Shown one piece after another: positions 8,920-20,000 of a DNA stretch of 23,224 nucleotides. The DNA comes from Ectocarpus siliculosus (taxonomy: Eukaryota > Sar > Phaeophyceae > Ectocarpales > Ectocarpaceae). The DNA lies in assembly GCA_000310025.1 (NCBI GenBank), contig FN648468.1, positions 168,792 to 192,015 of the forward strand, in the 5' to 3' direction. A program made the position numbers and the translations under genes. The notes under the pieces were generated by a model. It saw only the letters and a program-made list of their open reading frames with translations, had not been told where the DNA came from and ran no database searches. How positions within the stretch are numbered: the first letter of the stretch is position 1; the number at the start of each line of letters is the position of its first letter.

Positions 8920-10071
8920 TGCTGCTCTGAATGCAGTAATAGTTGTCCTACAGTATCTGACTGCTCTATTTCTGGACTGGATTTACAGCAGTCTGAAGAC
9001 AGCAGCAACTGCTGCAGTAGAGCCTCGATTCGGAGTGCAGCGTACTCCTGTGACCCTTCGTGTACCGCCGTAGTGTAGCCTCAGCAGTGTGCCAGTCTCC
9101 ATTCGCGCAGAAGGCGGCAGCCGCCGCCTCCTCCCTCGTGCCCAATCCAATTTTTTTGTCATGCTTAATTTTTTGTGGAGTTTCACGCTCTACAGCAGTC
9201 TATGGGAGCTGGCTGTGTGTGTCTGTTGTTTAGTGATGAGATTGACAGTGAGCCAAGCAGCATGCATGCATACGCTCAGACGAGTCTGCGGGTGAGACGT
9301 GCTCCCTCCCTTATTGTGTGTACTTTTCAAACCACGAGAATAGATGGATAGAAGGGAGAGAAGGAGACATGCGTGAGATTGATTCATTTGATTGATGAGC
9401 GCTGTGAGGAGCTATTGTATGTAAAGTAAAGCTAACTGAGTAGTCGCGTACCCAAGACACACAGAACATGTTTTTTTTTTTGGTGGGCGAAAAAAACTCG
9501 ACGTTTCTTCGTCGTGCGGAGGGAGATTTCCCAAATTAATATTTCCTACGCTTCCGGGGGTTGGAACAACATGCACGAACGCCCCACATTTTCACCATCC
9601 GTCTGTCTCCTCGGGGGGAATATTGGAAGCCAGAACGTACTTCAGATTGGAACCATTCGAACGGGAGAGAGACACCCCGTCACCCCGTCGTCTCCCAACC
9701 TTCCACCGAGCAGTCAGTGACACACACCATCGTCGGTGCCATCCCCTAACACACACGGCGACTTACAACAACGAATCCCGCTCATTCGATTATTGGCGAG
9801 GCACGACGGAGCAACTTCTTGCCGGGTGCGACCGACGTACGGCATTTCCTCCACGTATTACGCATCTGTGTGCCTTTCTGGTCATAAGATGTACACACAT
9901 TTGTACTGCGAAAACGGCGGTAGATCCCCCCCTCTTCTAGTAGGCAGGCAGGTACAGGTAGGCAGCGCCAGAAAAAAAAACTCCAGCAGCAAAAAACAAA
10001 AACAAAAATGCTCCACACAAAACCCAAAACACCAGCAAATCACCATCCTACAACGCCAAATCATTTTCCAG
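8920..10071 (+). other. Probable intron or intergenic stretch
   Basis: No gene is seen. It holds poly-T and poly-A tracts, AGCAG-rich stretches near 8990-9020, and an A/C-rich segment (about 9970-10060) just before a short pyrimidine run ending TTTTCCAG at 10064-10071. If 8557 and 10072 belong to one gene, this is an intron of about 1.2 kb. The A-rich upstream part makes the acceptor weaker than others in this gene. Confidence 0.35.
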
Positions 10072-10537
10072 GTGTTCTTCCTTCGAGGGCTGCGTCATAG
10101 AAGGCGAGGGTGGAGAACTTGGGCGCGGCGGCACCACCACCTCGCCATCCTTCACCACGTCCACCACCAGCAGTCTTGCCGCCGCGAAACTCGACAACAA
10201 CGCCACCGCTGAAGACGAGGCTCCGAAACCTAGCGGCGGCGCACCGGGGCAATTTTTCGGGTCGGGGTACTACGGCGGTAGCAAGAGCAAGCAGCAGCAG
10301 CAGCAGCGGCAGGGGGCGCGGAAGGACCAGCACCAAGCAGCGGCGGCAGCGGGGGCGGCACCACCCAGGTTAGCAGCCCAGGGCCACCGGCACGTCCACG
10401 AGAAGGCTTCACGGGCGACGGACTCGGTGCGCGAGGCTTGGAGGGTTCGTGACGGTGTGGGCAACAGGGAAGGCGGACAGCAGAGGCAAGGGCGAGCTCC
10501 CGCGTGGCAGCAGCAGCAACAACGACAAGGCGACTCG
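10072..10537 (+). CDS. Candidate coding exon, Gln/Ala/Gly-rich, upstream of the ankyrin gene
   Basis: After the acceptor TTTTCCAG, frame 10073 stays open to TAG 10553-10555. It encodes CSSFEGCVIEGEGGELGRGG and then Thr/Ser-, Gln- and Ala-rich sequence including two Q5 runs. A donor TCG|GTGGGT lies at 10538 in phase 0, matching the phase-0 acceptor at 14098, so the likely exon is 10072-10537 (466 nt). The composition (poly-Gln, poly-Ala, Gly/Ser) matches the 14098 exon. It has no ATG and so needs an upstream exon, perhaps that at 8557. Alternatively it is a terminal exon ending at 10555. No domain is visible. Confidence 0.45.
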
Positions 10538-11052
10538 GTGGGTTGTGTAGAATAGGTGTTGTTCATGTCTGTGTGTTTTGTTGTTTGGTGTGTGTTTTTA
10601 TTCATGGTCGTTCATTCGATATTCCTTCGTTTTTTTTGTGGAGATGGAAGACTCTTCGTTTGATGTCTTGTTGGCATGACACATGTTGTTCAGCCCCGTT
10701 CGCTGGCGGAGGGGCCTACGCCACTAGCGCCGCGCGTTGTACATGACCACCACGGACGTCAATTTATTTCGAGAGGGCTCAGGCGAAAACTTGTTGACTG
10801 CCGAGGAAAAAGCGAGAGGCCCGCGACTGGCAGCAGTCTGACGCTTTCGTCGCTGCTGGTGGCGACCTTTTCTTTTGTGAGAATATGATGATGATCCGCT
10901 TTGGGCCTCACGACGAGGGCGCTACCAAAAAGCAGCCCAAGACCTCTAGTGCGCTCTTCGCGTGTCACCCTCGTACACGTACGTGCGTGAAATGCTTCGG
11001 ACTGCTAGGCAGACACCGGTAGTGTACATACCCCTCTGCTGTGTCGAATCGA

Positions 11053-11070
11053 AATACTAAATTTCGACAG
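11053..11070. repeat. Small palindrome, 7-bp arms
   Basis: TCGAAAT, four bases, then ATTTCGA forms a small hairpin. It is too short to assign a role and may be chance. Confidence 0.3.
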
Positions 11071-12673
11071 AGTCATCTTTTCCATCTCCAACGGCCAAAT
11101 GTCGGCCGCGCGTCGTAGTGTCTCTTCGCGCTAATCCTGCGAGAGGATTTTTTTTGGCAGGCGTGCTGGCTGTCGGCCTTCCTACATATAAGTAAGTGCA
11201 CGGCTTTCGCGACGCCTCCCCACCTGGCCGCTCCTCAGTTGCTTCTCACTCGAGTAGAAGCGAGATGGAATTCGTAAGCGACGAAGGAAGAAAGTGCCTC
11301 GATGCACGGACATCTAACAGCACCCGCGGACGGCGCGCACACAAAGCATATGTACGCATACATAAAACGAAAGGGTTCTGCTGTAATTTTGAAGACTGGA
11401 AAACTCGCCGTTAGGTTCCTACGCTAGATATTATAGTACTTATCATCTAATTCCATTTTTTTGTTTTGATTCGTGTGCGGGTAAGGAAAGGCTTGCTTTT
11501 TTCACAAGCGGCAGCTGGAGTCGAGAAGTATTTGTTGCCCCTTTTGTGCGGCCCATGTCCTTTGGCTGGCGTTCAGACGCGAGAGAAGTGCTTTGTTGTC
11601 GACTCTCCTCTCCCCTCTCTCGCCCCTGCCCGCCTGCGTGCCGGACGGGGTCGGCGCATGCACTTTTCGAGGAGGTCCGAATAAAGGAAATTGTTGTTTT
11701 TTCCTCAATTGCTTGTTCCCGGCCGGGCGAGTGCGCGCGCGGTTGGGTAGATCTACGTGTGAAGTAGTAGCCAACGGCTGCTCTGTGACGCCCGACGTCG
11801 TCAGAAGGGGTGCCGCCGCCCCTGCCAAGCACCCCGAGGTGTTGGCTAGCGTCTGAGAGAAGAGGGCAAACGATGCAACACGAATTCTTAGCAAACCCGG
11901 GAGCGGCGCATGTTCCCGGTTTTATTCTGGAGTCGCCCATACTCGGTTCCGTTCCTTGGTGCATGTGTTCGTTCCATTTCCTCTGGCGCCAGTCGACACA
12001 CATAAACACACACACATACGTGTTTGTTTCTGTCTTCAATCCGGAGAAAACTTAGCCTCCCCAATGCTCCCCTCACGAGGTCGCAGTTAATGGCATTTAG
12101 AAGTGTGAGTGTATTGTGTTTTTCAACCGAACTGAGATCAACGCCTTTCATTGGTCAGCCGGTTAGCGCGGTCGATGCTACTATTAAATACGCACACACA
12201 CACGTCCTCGGTAGTTTGTAGAAGATGTGAATCACTTCCCTTGTTGGCGGTGTTTTTTTGCTGCGTGGGTTCTGTCTGTCTCGCCCCCGTAGTTCTCGCC
12301 CTCTACTGTATTTATCTGGTTTGTTTCTCTTCCGTGTCCGCGGGCAGTGCTCAGCGTAAGCTTAGTTTTTGATCCTAAACTCAGTCCGCTGCTGCCTGCT
12401 ATTCGGGGCACATCAAAGAGAGAAAGGGAAGGAGACCTGGTGGCTGTTTGCGGTTGAAACTCTGACGTGTCCTGTACTGCGCACCTCGCACTCGACGTTT
12501 CGTTCGGACGTTCGGCATACATCCACATGTGATACATACGTCCCATGTTTTTTTTTGTACAGTGCACGCACGCCCTCAGGAAGAATCATTTTAGTTTTTG
12601 AACGTGCGCCATTTGTAATTATCCATGCATACGTGTTTCCCAGTCTTGGAAAAAAAATACAAGGAAGACGAAT

Positions 12674-13438
12674 CTAACGTTCTGGTCGTTCGAGGCACTT
12701 GCGGAATTTCGTCATGGGCTCATTCCGAGATGGACTAACAGGCCTGCAATACACGGAGTGCCATGTACACGAGTGACATACTCCGTGACGTCCTGCCCTG
12801 TTTCTCTCAACTGCTGTGTTTCTCTCTCGCGCCCCTTTTTTTGGTGTGTCATGGTTGAGGAAAATACACGGCAGAGATTTCCAACCATCTCGTGGCGTTC
12901 TAGCGTTCTCCCATGTTCTCTCATCAACCACTGTGCCAAGTAACCTACGCTTACCGGTGCTACATGTAGCAACACATTCGCCGCATTTTTCGACAAGGCA
13001 CCACATGGGCGCAAGCGTCCTTCCTTCTTCCGCCGTAGGATACACTTGCACTCGGCTACTCGGGGTGTCACACAACGCGAGGCGCACGGTGATTTTGTCG
13101 TTTTTCTCTACCCGCGGAGTTGCTTGCCTCAAAGGTGTCGTCGAAATTTGCGTTTTTGGTCCCCCTCCCTCTCCTGGACCGGTCGGCTCAAAAGGTTTGT
13201 ACACGGCGATTGTGCGTCGTCGAACAAATCTCACACCTGTGTTCAGTAGTGTGTTCACAATATAACGTGCGCACCATTTGTTGCATGTGGTCGCGATGTT
13301 TTCGTCGCTGACGGGGCCTGAGATTGTCCTGTTTTTTGTTGTGGCAAAATGCCCGCTGTCATCGCCTTGGCAAGCTATGCAATGATTGGCGGCACTTTCT
13401 CGGGGAGAGGGACTTGGTAGTTGAGCGCTTCGTTCCAT
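12674..13438 (-). CDS. Uncertain intronless antisense ORF, 254 aa, Cys-containing
   Basis: On the minus strand an ATG at 13438 opens an uninterrupted frame to TAG at 12676-12674. The predicted protein starts MERSAQLPSP, is basic, and has scattered Cys pairs (CIAC, CGEC, CHSC) but no domain I recognise. The sense strand of this ORF is T-poor because the region is T-rich on +, which lowers the rate of stop codons and makes long chance frames more likely. It lies wholly inside the probable long intron of the plus-strand gene. It could be a nested gene, a decayed mobile-element ORF or chance. Confidence 0.2.
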   Translation of the reverse strand: MERSAQLPSPSPRESAANHCIACQGDDSGHFATTKNRTISGPVSDENIATTCNKWCARYIVNTLLNTGVRFVRRRTIAVYKPFEPTGPGEGGGPKTQISTTPLRQATPRVEKNDKITVRLALCDTPSSRVQVYPTAEEGRTLAPMWCLVEKCGECVATCSTGKRRLLGTVVDERTWENARTPRDGWKSLPCIFLNHDTPKKGARERNTAVERNRAGRHGVCHSCTWHSVYCRPVSPSRNEPMTKFRKCLERPER

Positions 13439-13622
13439 GTGCCTCTCCGCCCCCCGCCAGTTCTGGGCGCGAGGGTACACGTTAAGGTACTTAAGAGACG
13501 ACAGTAGTAGCACCCCTTGCCTGGCTGGCTGACGTGATGGACGCTTTGAAGTGTTCTAAATTGGAAGAACGGGACCAATAGTAATAAGAAAAAAGAAAAT
13601 AAGATGACGCGCTTTCCGCCTC

Positions 13623-13664
13623 GCAGTCGTCGTCTTTTTTTTTTTTTTTTTTGCAGTCGTCGTC
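13623..13664. mobile_element. Poly(T)18 flanked by a 12-bp direct repeat; possible bare retroposition scar
   Basis: GCAGTCGTCGTC occurs at 13623-13634 and again at 13653-13664, with exactly 18 T between. This is the arrangement left by target-primed insertion of little more than a poly(A) tail on the minus strand. It also creates an excellent-looking plus-strand acceptor (T18-GCAG). Triplet slippage around GTC units is an alternative explanation. Confidence 0.45.
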
Positions 13665-14097
13665 ATTGTTCTGTCCTCGCTCAATATCCAGACTCATTAA
13701 ACGTTTCAATCAGCTGTGTACGCACATTTTTTTCTTCTCTTCGTGCATGTACATAAAGTCTGAATGAACAGCTTTGTGGCGTTTTGTGGAGCCAGCAGCA
13801 GCCGTCGGTAAGAGCGAGCACAAGGGCTGATCGACACAGCGCGGTGTCCCTTTTGTCTTTTTCGTGACAAAGTTTTGTTCATGTGTGAGAGCACCGCAAC
13901 CTGAGGTCGGTACAAAATGCCATTTTTGGCCCCCCATGAAACGTGACCAATCACGACTCTTGTTCCTGAACACTACTTGTATGTACAGGGACCAATATGT
14001 CGTGCACACAGCAGTCAACGAAAACTCTGACAGACCCACTTTCTGACAGGCGAACTGATGGTCTTGCATCCCGCGCATTTGTTCTTTGTTTTTTCAG

Positions 14098-17000
14098 GAG
14101 GCCGACCTAGGCGGCTCCAGCCCGGGCGAGGGTGGCGTTTCCCTCCGCAAGGACGAAGCTCCCCCGGGCTTCGAACCTCTGGACACAACTACCAGCGACA
14201 GCGGCGGCGGCGGCGGCGGCATCATGTCTTCCGGGCGACATCACCGACCGGCGGCCGGCGATGGCGGCGGCGGCGGCGGCGACGCCGAGTCTGACGTCCA
14301 GGTTAACTTCCCCTCGCACTTCGACGACGGCCGCAAGAACGGCTCCGGGTCGGAGAACGGCAGCAGCAGCAGCAGCACCTGCAAGGCCCGCGGCGACAGC
14401 CTGGGCACCAAGTCGGGCTCGACCTCCCTGCTGTCGATGATGTCGGGGTCCCCTCGGTCCATCGGCACCGCGCCCGACTCCGCGGCGGGAGGCTCGCCGC
14501 GCACCCCGCTCTCCGACAACTCATCCGCGCACGGCGGCGGCGGCGGCGGCGGCGGCGCGCAGCAGGACGGCGGCGGCCTGCCGCCGGCGGTGTCCGTGGG
14601 CAACGCTGGGGCCGGTGGCGACGGGGAGTACGACGACATGGACCTGCCGTCCGCGCACCCCACGCCACTGTCGGCGTTCGGCGGCGGCGACGGAGAGCTT
14701 CCGCCGGACCACCCGACGCCGAAGAGCTCGCTGGGCTCTTCCACGGGCCGCGGTCGCAGCCTGAGCCGCGCCGGCGGCGACGGCGACGACAAGAGCGCCG
14801 ACGGTAGAAGCAAGTCGATAGAGGCCGGTTCCGGTTCGTTCATGCAGCGGCTCAAGTACTGGAGCGGGATGACTCATCAGGACAGCTCGACGTCGATGGC
14901 GTCGGCGCCGTCTAAACACGGCCGCGGCCACCGTGGCGGCAGCACCGGTGCCGGCGGCAGCCGCGTTACTGTCGAGGCCGTGCAAGGTTCAGCGGCGACG
15001 GCGACGGCGACAGCGGCGGCGGCGGCAACAAGCGGTGCGGGTCGCGCTGCCGGCACCGCAGCAGCGGCGAAGGAGGCCACGGCGGCGGCGGCGACGGCGG
15101 CATCAACGCTCGCCGCGCGAACGGCCTCCTCAGCGCCTCAAGGCGGCGTGTCGCCCAGGAAACTCCCCGCATCGTTCACCCGCTCCTCGGGAAGGATAGC
15201 CGACCCTCGCGGCAGCGGAGGGGTACGGCCAAGCGAAGCGGCACAGCCGTCGACCGCAAACAGCGGAAGCAGCGGCGGCGGCGGCGGCGACGACGACGAC
15301 GACGACTCGAGCAGCACCAGAAGTCGTCCGGTCGCGGCCGCTCCGCTCTCCGAGTCGCCGCCGCCGTACTCCGAGACGGCGAGGTCGGAGGCGAGCGGCA
15401 TCTCGCCGTGCGAGCTCCGCGGCGTCCCCGTGATGCCCTTCGACTCCGTCACGTCCGACGCGACGAGCGCCTACAACGCCGGGCCGCCGCCGGCCTACCG
15501 GTCGCACGGCGGCGGCCGCGTTAGCACTGTGGCGGCGGTCTCGTCGACGAGACAGGGGCCGTCTCCGCCGTACTCCGCCGCCGCCCGAAAGCGGCAGGAG
15601 CAGGAGGAGGCGACGAGATTGGCGGCGGCGGCGGCGGCGGCGCCCTCTCCTGCCGGTCGGCCAGGCGACGACGCCTCAGCGGAGAAGGAGGAGGGAGCCC
15701 CGGCAAAGTCTCGAAAATTCAGCGACTTTGGTGCGTCTCACCGCGCAGAGCTCGCTGCGATGCGCCGTGCGAGGGGAACTTCCTCCCCCGGCGACGAAGA
15801 GGTGAAGGACGAGGAGAAGGAGGTGTCGGACGAGGAGGAGGAGGAGGAAGAGAAGAGAGAGATGGGCTGGGGCGCAACGTCGGACAAGGAGGAGGAGAAG
15901 GAGGAGGAGGAGAAGCAGGACTTTGCCGCCGCGTTTTCGCCGGTGACAACGGCAACGGCGGCGGCGGCGGCTACTATTAAGACCGCCTCCCCCCGACCCC
16001 CTCCCCGCTATCTCGCGACCTCCATCAAGCCCTCCAAACAGACGACGACGACGACGAGCGCGAACGGTGGCAGCGACGATGGCGGCCTCGACGTGCCCCC
16101 CGAGAAGCCTAAGCCTCTTCGATACGGCAGCAGCAGCAGCAGCAGCCCCCGGCATCAGGCCTCCCCGTCCTCGCCTTCGCAGGCGGCGCTGCCGCCGCCG
16201 CCGCCCCGCTACATGGCCATCGTGGAGGCCGCCAACGTGAAGTCCGCGCTCGACAACTCTTCCACCTCGGAGCACACCGACACGTCGCCTTCGGAAGACG
16301 ACGGGGGCATGATGGCCGAGATCCTCACGGACAGGCTCATGGAGGTGTGCAGCAAGATGGAGCAGAGTGCGGCCTCTCCCGAGGCCGACCTGAGCGACGG
16401 TGCGGCGGAAGCGATGGCGCTTGGCGGCGGCGGCGTGCACAAGCGCCGACCTTCGCGGCGCCGCCAGCTGTCCAACATGTCGAACCGGACGTTGCACAGT
16501 GTCGCCGGCGGGGAGGGGGAGGAGGAAGACGCCGACAGTGACGAGGGAAGCGTGATGGACGCCGGTGCCGCGGCTCGCAAGCTTCGCAGGGAACGGTGAG
16601 AAAAAGCCTGGTGTTTTGTCCCCCCCGATTGCGAAGACTTGAGCGCACCTCGTTCGACTGCTGCGGTAGTTGATCTGGAGCGGGTAGTATTTTCTTGTGA
16701 TTCTATGAATATTCTGAAAGAAAGACAAGGATTTACCAGCTGCTAGAATGTTTTCTTCTTTTTGATGGACGCTCGTTTTTTTCTCTCTGCCGCGGGTTTT
16801 TTTCCGTGTATCTTTCGCTGATGTGCGTAGATCACAACAGTTACTTTCGGCAGCAAGTATCAAAGCATCTAATTTTTATCTCGTGGAAGCAGGCCTGTCT
16901 GTGTGGACGGTTTGCATGCGAATGCGGGTGGAATCTCGGGGCGATCTCTCTTTTCTTTCTTCTTCGTCATAGTGTGCTTGGGTTTTGGATGCCTTGCCTG

Positions 17001-20000
17001 ACATTGCTTTTCACGCATTGACCTGAATTAATCACGTTTTTGTCCTAATTTTATTTGTCGATTGCCCCCTCTGGCGCGTCTCGATTCTGCGACCCCCCCC
17101 CCCCCCCCCCCCCCAGGCTCCGAAAACGTGCGAAACAGTCGAGGAAGATGTCGTCGGTTCTTGCGGTGCCGAAGGACGATAGGGGAGAGGTGATCCACGT
17201 TCACACGGCCGCGTACAACGGAAAGCAGGACGTCCTCAAGGCATACATTTCCCAGGGAGGCGACCTGGAGGCAAGTAGCGTTGTTGGTTGTCATCCCATT
17301 TTTGTTGCGTTGTTTCTTGTGCCGATTTTTTATTTCTACGCCGTTCGGTATATATGTGTCTTTGGACTTTTGACACACCAGCGAGGTCATACGTGATCAC
17401 GACCCCCCGCACAGGATTAATCTGTCAGTAATAACCTAGTTGATTCATTGTTTTCCAGAGCCCCGGTGGTCTAGTTGGTATCCTCGGAACCTTCTAGAGG
17501 TCAGGTCAGGGGTTCGAATCCCGGCGTAAGCGAGCTTTTCTTGCAAAGTGAGTTTTTCTCTCGCTTCCGCTCCTGGCCTAGTGGATAGCGCTAGTTCGTG
17601 TGTACACGGAGGGAAGAGAGTGCTGAACTCTTCTCGCATTAAAAATCGAAGGCAAAGTACCGCAGGAGGGGAGGGTAGAGAGGTAAGAGAGGGGCTCTTC
17701 TGTGTGACCACGGGTTGCAGTAAACGGCACTACAGTGTGGTGAGCGCTGATTTGAAGTGAAGACAAAAAAAAAAAAAAGAGTGTGACGAGCACAATAGGG
17801 CGTTATGTTCGACATTGGTCGACCTCGCCTGGTTTCGGAAGAAACACAACCGCTGTGTTGTTTCCGGGTGAGCACATCCGGCGGCGCGGATTCCTCTGAA
17901 TGCACACGTGGTCAGTTTGCGTCGGCACACCCTTGAAATACAGCTCTGTGGGCTCTTCCGCCCCCCTCTAGAATGAGCTCTCAATCCCTCCGCTCTCCGC
18001 GCTCTTCCCCGTGCAGATTCGCGACCAGTTCCAGGCGACTGCCCTCATGCTGTGCGCCGAGAGAGGGCACACGCAGATGGTGGACGACCTGCTGTCTGCG
18101 GGTGCTGAGGTGTCCTGCGTGGACGAGAACGCCAACAGCGCCCTTCACCTCGCGTGTTTCTACGGCAACACGGAAGCGGTGGAGCTGCTGCTAGCGGTGG
18201 ACGCCGACATTGGGGTAAGCCGTCGTCCTTTTTTTTTTTTTATTGTGATCTTTGTGGCGCACTTGGACTGGGTGGTAAGTCTTGTTTTTGGTTGTTGTCT
18301 TCGCATGTTCCCCAAGTACCCCAAGGGTACATTGCATGTTGTGTGCTCACAACCATTTTTATGAAATAGCTACAGCAGTCATCTACGTCTGATACCACAC
18401 ACACACACAAAAAAAGGTTTGAGTGACTGAGAGCCGAAATAAAAAAAAATGGAGTGCAGTGACAATATTGATGAGGTTGCGAGTTGAAAGTTGCTGGTAT
18501 GAACGAAGCGCTAACGTGCCTTCGCTGCAGCCTGTGGCGACGACCTTGGCAACATTTTACCGTGCGCGCGTTTTTTATTGTTTTTTTTTCAATTCTGTTC
18601 GATGCAATCGGTTCTCCTCGACACACCACACATCTACGTGTACGGCATAGCCTCCCTCACGTGTCCCTTTGAAGCATTTTGTGTTTTAACTGAGACTGAG
18701 GTTTTTCATTTGTCATCCGGTTGTGCAGTAGCGCGGTCGATGCACTAACAAACTAACAAAAACATGCGCACGTGTGCATGTGTGTGTATGACTTGACAGG
18801 CGGTGGACTCGGAAGGGAGAACACCGCTCGACCTCGCCACGGACCCCGCGATCCGACGCATCCTGCGGATCGAGCAGATGGTTCGCTTCTCCGGAGAGAA
18901 CTTCGACCTCCTCGGCGCCGTGGAGGTCAACGACACCATGGTGAGCGAGATACTTGAGTACCACGCCGTGCATGCATGCATGTTACTTTGTCCTCTTTTT
19001 CTCTATCAAGGTCAACGACGCCATGGTGTCTGTGAGATAGAGAGAGCGAGAGACCACGTACATGTTCCTAGTTTTTTTGTTTTTTTTAATTGAGCTACAA
19101 CACGTCCACCGTTTTGTGTTGTGATGCAATGAGCGCTTTGAAGACCTCGGTGGCTGTCTCTTCCTCTGTCAACGCCAAAGCCGATCAATCATTCGAGAGG
19201 AACTTCTGTCTGTCGTTGACTTGGACTCCACCGCACCGCGCACCCCCACGGTATTCACCATCCTCCCCCCTCCCCCCTAACCCCCCAAAAAAAAACAAAC
19301 AAACGAACAATTAATTGTTTTTCAGGCTGTGGCAAACTTCATCGCCATGGGGCAGGAAGCCTGCGGCTACCCACACAACCCCAACGCCGTCGCCGTCGCC
19401 TCTAAGCGGCTACGGCTCAACCGGACGGGGCGGGGGGGCATGTCGGCGGTCCACCTCGCCGCCTTCCACGGGTACGCCGACTCCCTCCGACTCCTCCTCG
19501 AGGCCGGGTCGGACCCGAACGCCGTCAGCGACGACGGAGAAACCCCGCTCCACACGGCGTGCAATGGCGGGAGCATTCTGTGCGCCACGCTCCTCCTCGA
19601 GCACGGTGAGTTTTTTTTTTTTTTTTTCGGGAGCTCTGTGCGCTGTGCTGCTGCTGTGGCACATGTTTTTTTTTGCCGCTTGTCCTCCTTCCGGCTATGG
19701 GAGGGGTAGGTGAAGAAACGACGCAGCCCCACGCCCGCCCACTGCGATGATGTGACAACTCCTGCGGGTGTTTGTGTGTCAGGGAGGGTTTACGTCCGTT
19801 CGCTGCCCCCCTGTCTTTTCTAAGTCGAATGCTCTTATGTTTGTTGTTTCGCTTGTTGTGTGTGTGTGTGTTTTTATTTTTTATTTTTTTCCATCAGGAG
19901 CGAATCCGCTAGCCACCGATGCCAACGGGCTCGTGCCATGCGAGAAGCACATTGCGGGAGGTCGGCAGGAGATGAAACACCTCCTCGAGGCGAAAGCCTT

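Larger units (their letters stand above)
10538..14097 (+). other. Long (~3.6 kb) probable intron or gap upstream of the large exon
   Basis: It is bounded by a GTGGGT donor candidate and by a strong acceptor (CTTTGTTTTTTCAG) at 14084-14097. Much of the + strand is T-rich, as expected for an intron sense strand. It includes a GC-richer patch at about 11570-11860 with open frames on both strands that I cannot assign, a tRNA A-box-like string near 12150-12170, an antisense ORF at 13438-12674, and a poly(T) tract with flanking repeats at 13623-13664. Further undetected exons are possible. Confidence 0.35.

Noticed and set aside
11443-12039. 198-aa minus-strand ORF and overlapping frames on both strands around 11500-11860
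   Set aside because: Several frames are open because the patch is GC-rich. None has a domain, a strong splice pair or a clear start, so no choice can be defended.
12147-12180. Second SINE or tRNA at the string GGTCAGCCGGTTAGCGCG, with a partial echo near 18720-18750
   Set aside because: It resembles an A box only. There is no B box at tRNA spacing and no tail. The shared words with 18720-18750 are short.
15676-16863. 395-aa minus-strand ORF
   Set aside because: It is the antisense shadow of the GC-rich 2.5-kb exon; the plus frame has ankyrin-gene splice continuity, and the minus frame is Arg/Leu-run nonsense.
17275-17280. GT donor (GTAGCG) as an alternative to the GC donor
   Set aside because: It leaves phase 1, which does not fit the phase-0 acceptor at 18017 and would break the ankyrin repeat.
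17459-17531. Functional tRNA gene
   Set aside because: The A and B boxes are good, but the acceptor stem and outer T-stem pairs fail and a poly(A) tail follows. This is a SINE head, not a tRNA gene.
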